A DNA stretch of 64,000 bases from G032773895 sp965248935. Its GTDB lineage: Bacteria; Pseudomonadota; Gammaproteobacteria; Pseudomonadales; Cellvibrionaceae. Location of the stretch: assembly GCA_965248935.1 (NCBI GenBank), contig OZ252214.1, positions 1,798,001-1,862,000 on the forward strand. The letters are read 5' to 3'. This document shows, piece after piece, positions 1 through 8,478 of this stretch (positions are counted from its first letter, which is position 1; each line of letters opens with the position of its first letter). Made by a program: the position numbers and the translations under genes. The notes beneath the pieces were generated by a model. It did no database searches. It worked only from the letters and a program-made list of their open reading frames with translations, and had not been told where the DNA came from.

Positions 1-1
1 T

Positions 2-388
2 AAATTAAAACAAGACCTCGCCAAACAACCACGCATACGCCGCCTGACATCCGTTTCAACTAAGGCTTCATACGACGCAGAGTACCTGTATAACTGGTCT
101 CAAAAAATTGAAGCCATTGGCAATAAAAACTTTCCAAAAGAAGCGCTAGAAAAAGAGATTTTCGGCAACCTGCGGCTATCCGTTATTATCTACCCAAACG
201 GAACCATAAAAAGTATTGAAGTATTACAGAGTTCTGGGCACAGCATACTGGATAAGAGCGCCATTCAAATTGTCCGACTCAGCAGTCCATTTGCCCCCTT
301 TCCCAAAGAAATACGCAAAAACACAGATCAATTAGAAATTATTCGAACTTGGCAATTTGAAATTACTGGATTGAGTACTGGACACTAA
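2..388 (+). CDS. TonB family protein, C-terminal part (5' truncated)
   Basis: The reading frame is open from the first bases of the window and stops at TAA 386-388, giving about 128 residues. The stretch FGNLRLSVIIYPNGTIKSIEV followed by SSGHSILDKSAIQIV and a final TWQFEI strand is the typical TonB C-terminal fold (TonB_C), which passes proton-motive energy from ExbB/ExbD to outer-membrane receptors. The N-terminal anchor and proline-rich part lie outside the window. A tonB-like gene upstream of yqgE and ruvX is the order known in Pseudomonas. Family assignment is firm; which TonB system it serves cannot be told. Confidence 0.85.
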   Translation, partial: KLKQDLAKQPRIRRLTSVSTKASYDAEYLYNWSQKIEAIGNKNFPKEALEKEIFGNLRLSVIIYPNGTIKSIEVLQSSGHSILDKSAIQIVRLSSPFAPFPKEIRKNTDQLEIIRTWQFEITGLSTGH

Positions 389-542
389 AAAATTAACCCG
401 CAGGCGCGCTCTTTAGGCTATTTAATGCACTTAACTTAAGTCTCTATGACAATACGGTCTGAACAAGTCCATGCCGACAGTTTCTAACCAGAATTAACAA
501 AAATACGCTTGTGTTATTGAATTCTACCTTCATACTTGAGGT

Positions 543-1133
543 ATGGATACTGACTTCCCTATAAAAATATCGGACAACAAAAGCAATAGCTTGCGTGACC
601 ATTTTCTTATTGCCATGCCTTCGCTAACCGATTCCATGTTCACTCACTCCGTCACTTACCTGTGTGATCACAACGAGCATGGAGCCATGGGTATTATTAT
701 TAATCAACCCATGGAAATTACTTTGGATGAAGTATTCGAGCAGCTCAGCCTTGATCAAACGCCAGAGAGTTCAAGAGCGCCAGTTTTAGCTGGCGGCCCA
801 GTGAATGTGCAAAGGGGCTTTGTGCTGCATAGACACGATAGCAACTGGCAATCAACATTGCACGTAACAGACGAAATTAGCTTAACCGCCTCTAAAGATA
901 TTATGGATGCCCTTTCCAAAGGCAAAGGGCCTGACAAGGCACAGTTTGCACTAGGTTACGCGGGGTGGGGGCCTGGCCAATTAGAAGAGGAAATATCCGA
1001 AAACTCCTGGCTTACCATTCCAGCCGACACAGGAACCATGTTTGATATTCCAGTGGAAGAACGCTGGGCGGCGGCATCAAAACGAATAGGGGTTGACCTA
1101 AACCTTATTTCAACCACCGCTGGCCACGCCTAA
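543..1133 (+). CDS. yqgE: YqgE/AlgH family protein (UPF0301)
   Basis: This 196-residue protein has the family core: HFLIAMPSLTDSMFTHSVTYL near residues 20-40, then the NEHGAMGIIINQPM block and a C-terminal GYAGWGPGQLEEEI motif. Family members are small soluble proteins; in Pseudomonas AlgH has been linked to alginate regulation, but the biochemical role is unclear. The protein runs about 15 residues longer at the N terminus than the E. coli form. GAGG sits almost against the ATG, so the ribosome-binding spacing is unusually tight. It lies 57 bases before ruvX, its usual partner. Confidence 0.92.
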   Translation: MDTDFPIKISDNKSNSLRDHFLIAMPSLTDSMFTHSVTYLCDHNEHGAMGIIINQPMEITLDEVFEQLSLDQTPESSRAPVLAGGPVNVQRGFVLHRHDSNWQSTLHVTDEISLTASKDIMDALSKGKGPDKAQFALGYAGWGPGQLEEEISENSWLTIPADTGTMFDIPVEERWAAASKRIGVDLNLISTTAGHA

Positions 1134-1137
1134 CTGT

Positions 1138-1192
1138 AACCTCAAATTACAACAATAACCTCGAATACAATAATAACCTCGAGTACAACAAT
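1138..1192 (+). repeat. three tandem 18-19 bp repeats leading into the ruvX start codon
   Basis: Three head-to-tail units, each beginning AACCTC and ending CAAT or TAAT, occupy 1138-1156, 1157-1174 and 1175-1192. The last two bases of unit three are the AT of the ruvX ATG. They fill the whole yqgE-ruvX gap and no Shine-Dalgarno sequence is visible in it. A replication-slippage origin is an inference. Confidence 0.8.
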
Positions 1193-1655
1193 GTCTCTTA
1201 AGACTCACTTCACAACCATTCTCGCTTTTGATTTCGGCACAAAAAGTATTGGTGTGGCAATAGGGCAAACCATAACGGATACAGCGGGCGAACTCCCTCC
1301 AATTACAGCCCAAGAAGGGATACCTGACTGGAATACCATAGGCAATTTACTCAAAGAATGGTGCCCCGATATTATTATTGTTGGGCTGCCATTCAATATG
1401 GACGAAAGTGAAAACGAAATAACACGTAGAGCGCGCAAGTTTGGCAATCGCATTCATGGTCGTTTTGGCGTTCCAGTAGAGTTTTATGATGAACGACTCA
1501 CCACACGCGAGGCCAAAGCAGAAGCATACCAAAGGGGTTATACCGGCAATAATTACACGAAAAACCCTGTGGACTCTATTGCCGCCCGATTAATACTAGA
1601 GAGCTGGTGGCACGACCAACCCAAACTCAATGAGCATGAATTGCATATAAAATAA
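1191..1655 (+). CDS. ruvX: RuvX/YqgF family putative Holliday junction resolvase
   Basis: This 154-residue RNase H-fold protein carries the family motifs: LAFDFGTKSIGVA near residue 12, IIIVGLPFNMD near 60, FYDERLTT near 100, and a C-terminal DSIAARLILE with the last acidic residue. YqgF proteins act in Holliday junction processing and in 16S rRNA 5'-end maturation in E. coli. Length is normal. The start is placed at the ATG that follows three short tandem repeats; no good Shine-Dalgarno is present. In pseudomonads ruvX is followed by pyrR-pyrB-pyrC, but here a convergent T6SS cluster follows. Confidence 0.93.
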   Translation: MSLKTHFTTILAFDFGTKSIGVAIGQTITDTAGELPPITAQEGIPDWNTIGNLLKEWCPDIIIVGLPFNMDESENEITRRARKFGNRIHGRFGVPVEFYDERLTTREAKAEAYQRGYTGNNYTKNPVDSIAARLILESWWHDQPKLNEHELHIK

Positions 1656-1835
1656 TAAGTAGCCGACTATCAATATTAAAAATATTAATAAAGATGAAGT
1701 TCTAGCGCGGCAAAAGAATAATGGGCTTTCCTTTCACCACCAAGAACCTAGCTGTTCGCATTCACACAATATCGACTAAATCAATACATTATGACACTTC
1801 CGGCTCTTTCTCTTACTTTTTTCCCCACTTTTTCC

Positions 1836-2864
1836 CTACTGGATAGAGTCTTGGGCAAATAACGGACGATTCACAATCTCTTTCCATTGAACCCCATCAA
1901 AAACCAAAGCTTGATCATTTCCATAAGATAACAAGGCATCTTCACAACTTGCCACATGCGCAAATGAACTTTGCCGAGGCCCCTCTTTCGGAAATTGATA
2001 TCGGCTGAGCTGATCACCCTCAAGTACATAGAGATCAAACGGTGTGCCAAGATACAGCTTGCCTTGAAACCAGGCGGCGGACATGACGTCCGCCGCAAAG
2101 CTGTACTCATTAATTTTTGTATCAAGTAACTGCCATTGGTTATTGCGACCGATTATAATTTTACCGTTCGCAAGGCAAATATACACTTTGCCATTATCAC
2201 CACACACAATAGCGGCAACATCCGTATTGGTTTGTAAATCAACACGATGCCACAATGTGCCGTCATAGCGCCAACAGTCCCCATTGCCACCGCCCGCATA
2301 TATTTCCTCTTCATGAAAACCGGCAATACACTCAAATCCCATTGGGTAACCTATATGACTAATTTTGCGTTTTTTACGCTCAATAATATCACTGTAAACA
2401 TAACTGTGCTGTTGTTCGTCCACTAGGTCAACCCAATTGTTCAACCCGTCCCGACGGTATACTTTACGCCCACTGCCGCAGGCAAAGATATGATGACCGA
2501 TCTTTGTGATACCCGTTAAAAAACGTTGGGCGTCTGTCTCCGTAACAATTTTATGCCAATTATCACCTGCATTATTTTCCCACACTTTTCCAAAACTTGA
2601 AGCAATGATAATGCCCTGATCACTGGTACTCACATACCCATTACGAACGCCATATCTCATCTCTAAATAACCATAGCCTTCGTCTTCTTCCAACGAGTCC
2701 ACATACCATGAAATAAATCGAGTAGGTAACTCTTCAGCGGGCTGATAGTCTTTATTGGACGGTATTGCTTTCTGAGCAATAAAAACAATTTTATCTGGTT
2801 TTTTAATAGAAGCATGTGTAATTTCAAACCCTTTAAAAAGTTTTTCATAAGTTTTTATTTTCAC
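1836..2864 (-). CDS. putative immunity protein (beta-propeller-like) of the upstream GHH toxin
   Basis: This 342-residue protein has no signal peptide. It contains several loosely repeating beta-rich blocks of the form G-x-YxxxxDGxxW (for example YAGGGNGDCWRYDGTLWHRVD, AFLGTPFDLYVLEGDQL-like and ALVFDGVQWKEI stretches), which suggest a WD40/Kelch-like propeller. The GTG start overlaps the stop of the toxin reading frame (GTGA, 2861-2864), so the two are probably translationally coupled. Position directly after a polymorphic nuclease toxin is the classic place for an immunity gene. Function is inferred from context only; no named immunity family was recognised with certainty. Confidence 0.6.
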   Translation of the reverse strand: MKIKTYEKLFKGFEITHASIKKPDKIVFIAQKAIPSNKDYQPAEELPTRFISWYVDSLEEDEGYGYLEMRYGVRNGYVSTSDQGIIIASSFGKVWENNAGDNWHKIVTETDAQRFLTGITKIGHHIFACGSGRKVYRRDGLNNWVDLVDEQQHSYVYSDIIERKKRKISHIGYPMGFECIAGFHEEEIYAGGGNGDCWRYDGTLWHRVDLQTNTDVAAIVCGDNGKVYICLANGKIIIGRNNQWQLLDTKINEYSFAADVMSAAWFQGKLYLGTPFDLYVLEGDQLSRYQFPKEGPRQSSFAHVASCEDALLSYGNDQALVFDGVQWKEIVNRPLFAQDSIQ

Positions 2865-3466
2865 AATTTAGTTCCTATACTAGCATCTTCACCACCGGGC
2901 ATTTTAGAATAACTTAAATCTTTATTTTTACATTTTTTTTTGTAGCCTTTATCCAATTGCGCTCTCAAACATTTTCTGCTGCACAAACTAAATGGAAAGG
3001 TTTTTTTATGGGATTCAATCGCCGCTTCCCGTGCATCTTCATAACTAACAGCACCAGTAGCCACGCATTCCGTTTTACGTAATACCGCATCAAGGTTGCG
3101 GTGTAATGCACCATGTGAGCCGTTGGTTTTACGGTGAGTATCGCCTTCGGCACACACGGTGGGTGTTTTACCCATATCTGATTTTGACCCACAAGGGCCA
3201 TTGCTAAAATAACTGTGGGGAATTAAATGATGACCTGTTTGCCCTTTACAACACCCCGTGGTATCACTTTTTTCATTGCCTGCCGTATTTTTTGACATTA
3301 ATTGGCACTTTTTTGCACGCAAGCAAGGGTTGGCTACCGCCATCGTCCGCTGTAAATCAGCAAGAATATCATTCGCCTCACCAGGGTTTTTGCCTATATT
3401 CTCAGAAAGACTACCAAGCTTCTCTTTTAACCCCCCCAAGCTGCATTTTGATCCGCTTAGCTTCAC
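2861..3466 (-). CDS. GHH-type HNH/endonuclease VII toxin domain (C-terminal part of the DUF4150 effector, other frame)
   Basis: This frame encodes the end of the upstream PAAR-like effector. It contains TGCCKGQTGHHLIPHSYF, the GHH signature of the HNH/endonuclease VII toxin superfamily (Tox-GHH2 type), then a conserved GALHRNLDAV stretch and several cysteines. The first in-frame start is a GTG inside the upstream gene, with no ribosome-binding site of its own. Removing one G from the seven-G run (3431-3437) would join LGG of the upstream frame to LKEKLGSL here and give one 502-residue protein spanning 2861-4370. Likely activity is DNA cleavage in a recipient cell. Whether the split is real, phase-variable or a sequencing error cannot be decided here. 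Confidence 0.75.
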   Translation of the reverse strand: MKLSGSKCSLGGLKEKLGSLSENIGKNPGEANDILADLQRTMAVANPCLRAKKCQLMSKNTAGNEKSDTTGCCKGQTGHHLIPHSYFSNGPCGSKSDMGKTPTVCAEGDTHRKTNGSHGALHRNLDAVLRKTECVATGAVSYEDAREAAIESHKKTFPFSLCSRKCLRAQLDKGYKKKCKNKDLSYSKMPGGEDASIGTKL

Positions 3467-4370
3467 TGTGCATATTTTCTAGATCACCATACATACCGGT
3501 AAGATCCAAGGCATCCTTAACCGCGTCTGCTGCCGCAATTGCAGTAATAACCAAACCAATGCCGCTGAAACCCGCCGCCGCACCCACCACTTTTTTAGCA
3601 ACGCCTTTAGCGATAAGCTTGGTTATCTTATCTTCCACTATCTCAATAGCCTGGTCCGCAGCAACATCGATTGCATCATCAATCGCATTAAAATCACTTA
3701 ATTTATTGTTCAGTTTTTTCTTAAGCGAAGTTAAGTCCTTAGTATCGAGACTTCTCGGCATAACGCCTAACCCAACACAATGTTTCCTCTTCCACTTTAC
3801 TTTACCTTTCACATCTTTATAGGCACTTTCGAACCATGGCTTTTGAACTTTACCTCGCTTATCTACTTTTTTCGGCTTTAAACCACCGCAAGCGACACCT
3901 TCACGTTCAATTTCTTTTTTGCAAGCTTTCTTCTGTATTTTACTATCGGTAAAAGGCCACTTGCCCGTATTGCCTGGATGGGAGCCATGGTTGTGGGTGG
4001 TATCATCACTATGCCGAACAACATTGTAACCCTCTATTTTTACATTCATTGACCACGAAGCAAAGTAACACGCCCCCTTTAACTTACCTGTTTTTTGGCC
4101 TTTATTAAAAGCATAGGTCGCAGGCTCATTGCCTGTGCTGGTTTTAAAATAGGATTTATCGCGCAACATAATAGGTTTACCGCTAATAAAAACGGTTTTA
4201 CTGCCGTTCGCGGTATCCGATGCTTTTGCAGTATTGGCATAGGGAATAACAACCGGGCCTGCACTCGGTGGCGGTGGACTCCAGCAAGGGTCAGGAAAAG
4301 CCGCCGCACTAATCCCCTCACCCGCTTTACAAGCAATTTCAAGATTGTTTGCAAATACATTATTAGCCAT
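3411..4370 (-). CDS. DUF4150 (PAAR-like) T6SS spike-tip protein, N-terminal part of a toxin
   Basis: The N terminus MANNVFANNLEIACKAG and the block FPDPCWSPPPPSAGPVVIPY are diagnostic of DUF4150, a PAAR-like domain that caps the VgrG spike. Further on are NHGSHPGNTGKWPF and a hydrophobic alanine/glycine-rich segment near residues 255-285 that may be a membrane-entry region. The frame stops at residue 319 just after a homopolymer of seven G (coding strand); the nuclease domain continues in the next frame. It starts 14 bases after the ketosynthase-like gene in the same minus-strand operon. Confidence 0.85.
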   Translation of the reverse strand: MANNVFANNLEIACKAGEGISAAAFPDPCWSPPPPSAGPVVIPYANTAKASDTANGSKTVFISGKPIMLRDKSYFKTSTGNEPATYAFNKGQKTGKLKGACYFASWSMNVKIEGYNVVRHSDDTTHNHGSHPGNTGKWPFTDSKIQKKACKKEIEREGVACGGLKPKKVDKRGKVQKPWFESAYKDVKGKVKWKRKHCVGLGVMPRSLDTKDLTSLKKKLNNKLSDFNAIDDAIDVAADQAIEIVEDKITKLIAKGVAKKVVGAAAGFSGIGLVITAIAAADAVKDALDLTGMYGDLENMHSEAKRIKMQLGGVKREAW

Positions 4371-4384
4371 TGAGTACCTCTATC

Positions 4385-5443
4385 TTATGACGTGTAATAT
4401 TGAAGTATAAAAGCACCTCGGCGCTCCGTTTCACTGCTAATATGGCAAAGTATATTATTACCCGGCGCATACTCTCGTTTTGTTCCCCAGAAAGCCATAA
4501 CGGTCATAGCCGGGCCTGTGGCCGCACCAACCTCGCCAATTTTATCTGTTGTATGCCACAGAGAATAACTTTCTTTAGGGCGCTGAAAACAACGGTAAAG
4601 CATAGTGCTATCTTCAGCAAAGAAATAACTCTCACCCGTAATAGCCGCAATACGGAAATCCGTATCGGATACATCTATATTCGCCTGCGCTGTTGCCTGT
4701 TTCACTGCGTTAACAAGACCATCCGCACGACTAACATCATTGCTGAATAAGGGCGCGGGTTCTTGACCGAGACCAATACCCGTGCAACAAAGGTAGGTTT
4801 GCGTTTCTATTGACGATGTAAATAAAACAGCCGCAGCAGCTTCACCAACAATCATTCCATCTGGAGCATCTTCAATAACAAGGCGGCCAGGGTAATCTGA
4901 ATTGCTAATACCCAGTAGTTGACTGATATTTGCATTATTGACTAGGCTATCTACACCTACGACCATAATATGCTGAGAGGTTTTTTCCGCTAATCGCTGC
5001 CGAGCAAACGCCAACGCATCAAGATAACCGATTCGCCCCTCGTTATAGTAAAAACATGTTCCAAGTGAATAATGATTTTGCGTTGCGCCCACAACTCGAA
5101 ATGTACGCACAATACCTTGGTCAAATTCATAAACCAATTGCTCGTTTAAATCCGGGTGGGCACAATCCGGCAAACAAAAGATAACATCAATATTTTCAAT
5201 AGAATCAGACAGAGAGCTGAATAAATCATTCATCGCAGCATCGGCCATTTCGACTAAACGTGAAGCACCTCTGACATTAATCCTTTCTATGCAGGCACCA
5301 ATAATCGGTTCGCCTGTTTCAGGAACATGAAAAGAGGTTTCTTGGAATGCATCATACTCTAAACGCATTAAGGCCGCGTTTCCTTCTGCTGAATACGCCA
5401 AACCACTGACCATACCCGTTGCTACTATTCGCATACGTGTCAT
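4385..5443 (-). CDS. thiolase/beta-ketoacyl-synthase-fold protein of the T6SS cargo cluster
   Basis: This 352-residue protein has the layout of a ketosynthase: an N-terminal IVATGMVSGLAYSA strand-turn, a Cys-containing YSLGTCFYYNEGRIGYLDAL stretch (C130) where ketosynthases have their nucleophile, and VVGVDSLV after it. The usual HGTGT and second His loops are not recognisable (ITGESYFF and ILCHISSE stand in their place), so it is probably not an active condensing enzyme. Proteins of this kind occur beside DUF2169 and DUF4150 in T6SS effector loci and may help load the effector. It starts two bases after the DUF2169 stop. The adaptor role is inferred from position. Confidence 0.7.
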   Translation of the reverse strand: MTRMRIVATGMVSGLAYSAEGNAALMRLEYDAFQETSFHVPETGEPIIGACIERINVRGASRLVEMADAAMNDLFSSLSDSIENIDVIFCLPDCAHPDLNEQLVYEFDQGIVRTFRVVGATQNHYSLGTCFYYNEGRIGYLDALAFARQRLAEKTSQHIMVVGVDSLVNNANISQLLGISNSDYPGRLVIEDAPDGMIVGEAAAAVLFTSSIETQTYLCCTGIGLGQEPAPLFSNDVSRADGLVNAVKQATAQANIDVSDTDFRIAAITGESYFFAEDSTMLYRCFQRPKESYSLWHTTDKIGEVGAATGPAMTVMAFWGTKREYAPGNNILCHISSETERRGAFILQYYTS

Positions 5444-5445
5444 GC

Positions 5446-6546
5446 TTAGCCCCTAAGTATATGTCTGTATTCTTTAAGTTTGGACATTGGCACATAGGTT
5501 TTTCCCATTAACCTTGCACGCTCCCAAGCACGAGTAGGTACGCCAATTATCATTGTATCTACTTCTCGCATATTTCTTTTTAAAGGCACCATTGCACGCC
5601 ACACAACAGAGAACCGTTGCTTATCCGGTTCAAAAATCAGAGTATCGATAACAGACTCAAGATCTACACGTGCATCATTTTGGTATACAACATGCATCAT
5701 AAGTTTTTCTTTTGGCAATATAAATTTATTAAAATTTTCAGGTGTTAAGTTATTCAGTACTACTGTTTCTCCACCTTGCAAATAGGGAATTTGTTGATCA
5801 CCCGGCGCACATTGATAAAAACGCTCATCAAAATCATCAGGTAAAAAAGGTGCTTTTTGCTGTTCCCATACGTTGTCATAAGTCCCTGCATACTGGATAC
5901 GAGCAGGTGAATTCTTGGCAATAGGACCGAAGCTCATTGGTATGTAGTTGGCGGTAGGTTTTTTTATTAGGGATTCAACTTCTTCCGTGTTTGGCAACGG
6001 CTTGTGTAACCATTCTTCGTTGGACTGATTACCATAATAACCAACACCTAACATATTATCTGCATAGGCATACATCTTTTGTTTACGCGATAGCATACCC
6101 ATACCGCCATAGGCCACACCATAATGAATAGGTAAACAAGTAAACGGTACTGGCTCGCCTGGGTATAACATACCATTCTTCTTTTGCCATTGACGGTGAC
6201 CAACAACAACAAATGTTTTTATCATACTCCCTACAGTCATTCGCACCGCTACACGTTGACGGCTATCCTGCGGTGGAGCATAAGCAGAGCCTATAAGAAT
6301 AACATCACAATTAGGTTTATAGGGTACATAGTCATGTTCATAAAGTATCGGTGTACTTTCAGGGTCACCTAAAGGAATATCGACTGGCGAAGGTTCAATT
6401 TGTTCGGCGAGTAACGTTGGTTTTTCTCCTTCCCCTACAGGCAATGAATAGGTCGCTTTAGCAACTAAAACCAGGCAGTCCCGTCCACTTTTTAAACGCC
6501 CTGGTGCGTACCCACCTGCAAATTTAGTTTCGTTAAGTAAATTCAT
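5446..6546 (-). CDS. DUF2169 domain T6SS adaptor protein
   Basis: This 366-residue protein starts LLNETKFAGGYAPGRLKSG and continues with LVLVAKATYSLP, DIPLGDPESTPILYEHDYVP and FTCLPIHYGVAYGG, the hallmarks of DUF2169. DUF2169 proteins act as chaperone/adaptors that place a PAAR-linked effector on a specific VgrG, as shown for an Agrobacterium Tde effector. Here it sits between VgrG and the DUF4150 toxin, as expected. No signal peptide or membrane segment is visible, so it should act in the cytoplasm. Confidence 0.85.
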   Translation of the reverse strand: MNLLNETKFAGGYAPGRLKSGRDCLVLVAKATYSLPVGEGEKPTLLAEQIEPSPVDIPLGDPESTPILYEHDYVPYKPNCDVILIGSAYAPPQDSRQRVAVRMTVGSMIKTFVVVGHRQWQKKNGMLYPGEPVPFTCLPIHYGVAYGGMGMLSRKQKMYAYADNMLGVGYYGNQSNEEWLHKPLPNTEEVESLIKKPTANYIPMSFGPIAKNSPARIQYAGTYDNVWEQQKAPFLPDDFDERFYQCAPGDQQIPYLQGGETVVLNNLTPENFNKFILPKEKLMMHVVYQNDARVDLESVIDTLIFEPDKQRFSVVWRAMVPLKRNMREVDTMIIGVPTRAWERARLMGKTYVPMSKLKEYRHILRG

Positions 6547-6605
6547 AACCGCACATTAGTAATATTCAAAGAGTGTGTGTAGTTAAAGCATGTCAACAAT
6601 AGACT

Positions 6606-7862
6606 TTATGACGCTATTTTTATATCTTCATAATCTATTAGCAACAAAAATTGTTTTTCTGCTTTAATGCCACACGGAAAATAAGGACGATCACATTGTA
6701 TTTTCGCTAAAGCTAATGCAGCGGCATGTCTCTGTACTTGCGTACCTTCGCTAAGAATCTCGATTAAATTATTGCAGTTGATTTCTCGGCCAGCAAGATA
6801 ACACTGACTGGATGAAAATTTTATTTCATTTTCTACCCACCATTGCCAAATTTTTTCAACATTCGGCCAGGGTAAATCTTCTTCATAATCTCTATACTGG
6901 CTATCCATTTTTCGTTTCTCGGCTCCACTAGGCTCTTCACCTTTTGGAGCATTATCATCCAAGTCATTGTCAATAAGATTCACGCCTGTTAAAAGCGAAA
7001 AAGCCTCTCCAGCAACCTGAGCATAATTAATATCATCCATAATATTTATCAGTTTAGGAATGTAGTCAACTATGCCACTATACGCAATACTTAATGCCTG
7101 TATTCGCGGTGACAAATTCATGCTAATAATATTTTCAAGCCATCCAGAGTGACTTTGAAAAGGAGAGAAACAAAACAACCATTGCAACGCTTTTCTTAAC
7201 AAAGAATTATTATATGAAGCAAATTTTTTGATGACATCTAGTGCCTTCCCCTCACCCAATAACAAGCCTGCACAAGCAGCAGCACATTGCACATTTTCAT
7301 CTGGGCTGGAATAATAACGAACCACATAAGGAATATACGACCGCAAACGCTGCTCACCAATATAATTAAGCATAGGTATAACAATGGAACTCTCCGACTT
7401 TAGTAAGCATTGTGCGAATATATTCGGCGCCAAATAACTAGGGAAAGCAGCGGCAACTACTGGTTGGACATGAGAAGCTTGGCTTTGTAACAAGCTATTT
7501 ATTTGTTGTTGTGATGGAGGTTGCCAAGCAAAGGCTTGATACAATTCATTTACTTGCTTAGGAGAATCAAAAATAACTTCAACTAGTTTTTCAATAAAGC
7601 TAAGCTTATTTAATCTCAGGCTTAAAACAGTGGCGATAAAAATCGCACCCCAATCGTCAAGCTTTAAATTATTTTCCAGACTATGACCTGATTCAATCCC
7701 CAAACGCAGTGCATACAATAGTGCTTCCACTTTTCTATCTTGTTCAGACAGTTCAGCGAGTATGAACATGGGACTTGTCGATGCCTCATTGCGCAAATAC
7801 CATTCAAAAGAAGCATCAATTAACATATGCTTCCATAAACTGTTAGAGTAAATTAGCCTCAT
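6606..7862 (-). CDS. HEAT-repeat-like protein (TIGR02270-like) of the T6SS cluster
   Basis: This 418-residue, largely helical protein contains repeating alpha-alpha units with paired alanine/leucine-rich helices, for example ENVQCAAACAGLLLGEGKAL and QVQRHAAALALAKIQC near the C terminus, and the block HMLIDASFEWYLRNEAS at the start. The pattern fits the TIGR02270 family of HEAT-like proteins found in VgrG/DUF2169 clusters. The molecular role is unknown; a scaffold for effector loading is a guess from context. It is followed by DUF2169 after 59 bases. Confidence 0.6.
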   Translation of the reverse strand: MRLIYSNSLWKHMLIDASFEWYLRNEASTSPMFILAELSEQDRKVEALLYALRLGIESGHSLENNLKLDDWGAIFIATVLSLRLNKLSFIEKLVEVIFDSPKQVNELYQAFAWQPPSQQQINSLLQSQASHVQPVVAAAFPSYLAPNIFAQCLLKSESSIVIPMLNYIGEQRLRSYIPYVVRYYSSPDENVQCAAACAGLLLGEGKALDVIKKFASYNNSLLRKALQWLFCFSPFQSHSGWLENIISMNLSPRIQALSIAYSGIVDYIPKLINIMDDINYAQVAGEAFSLLTGVNLIDNDLDDNAPKGEEPSGAEKRKMDSQYRDYEEDLPWPNVEKIWQWWVENEIKFSSSQCYLAGREINCNNLIEILSEGTQVQRHAAALALAKIQCDRPYFPCGIKAEKQFLLLIDYEDIKIAS

Positions 7863-7985
7863 AAATACAATGTTAACCTTTATACGTCATGATAAAGATG
7901 ATCAATATACTGAATACTACGTGTGATACTTTCTTTTATTGATAGAATATTTTGCCCAGCGAAGAAGCGTATTTAATGTTGATAA

Positions 7986-8477
7986 CTAATTAATTTTAAC
8001 TGCGGCGCCTTTAACTCGATTAGAACCATAGGCTTGAGTTGTCACAGTAACACCTTTTAAACGCACAGAACCATCTGACTGCATTTCAAGACTCGACCGC
8101 CCACATTCTAAAATGATCGATTCCTGAGCTTTTAATACATGCTTATCTAACACTGAAGATACGTTTGGCTTCCATAAAATTCCAAGAATAAGTGGACGAC
8201 TGGCTTCCCCATTAATAAATGCTAACGCACATTGCACACCCAAGTGATCGTCGGCAATAGGAACCAAAGACTCAGCCAAATAGTTTCTCCCTTGATATTC
8301 AACAACAGGATAACCCTCTGAATCAATTTCAACCATTGTTGCAATATACGTCGCAGGTAGCTGTTGCTGAGTAGAACTTTGATCTAACGTTTTAGTAAGC
8401 AAATCGCTATTATTAGATTTATTGTCTATTGTCTTTTCATTTGGTTTTTCTAAAATCGTTTTACACTCATGCTCCAT
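7986..8477 (-). CDS. DUF6484-like protein downstream of VgrG
   Basis: This 163-residue protein starts at the ATG of MEHECKTILEKP, two bases after the VgrG stop, with GGAG inside the last VgrG codons as ribosome-binding site. The core TYIATMVEIDSEGYPVVEYQG, followed by CALAFINGEASRPLILGILW, is an OB-like fold typical of DUF6484. The end, LEMQSDGSVRLKG, copies the tail motif of VgrG (LNMKSDGTIVLKG). It may act as a spike accessory between VgrG and the PAAR-like tip. A longer frame reading back into vgrG to 8594 was not used, because the ribosome-binding site and spacing favour 8477. Confidence 0.65.
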   Translation of the reverse strand: MEHECKTILEKPNEKTIDNKSNNSDLLTKTLDQSSTQQQLPATYIATMVEIDSEGYPVVEYQGRNYLAESLVPIADDHLGVQCALAFINGEASRPLILGILWKPNVSSVLDKHVLKAQESIILECGRSSLEMQSDGSVRLKGVTVTTQAYGSNRVKGAAVKIN

Positions 8478-8478
8478 C

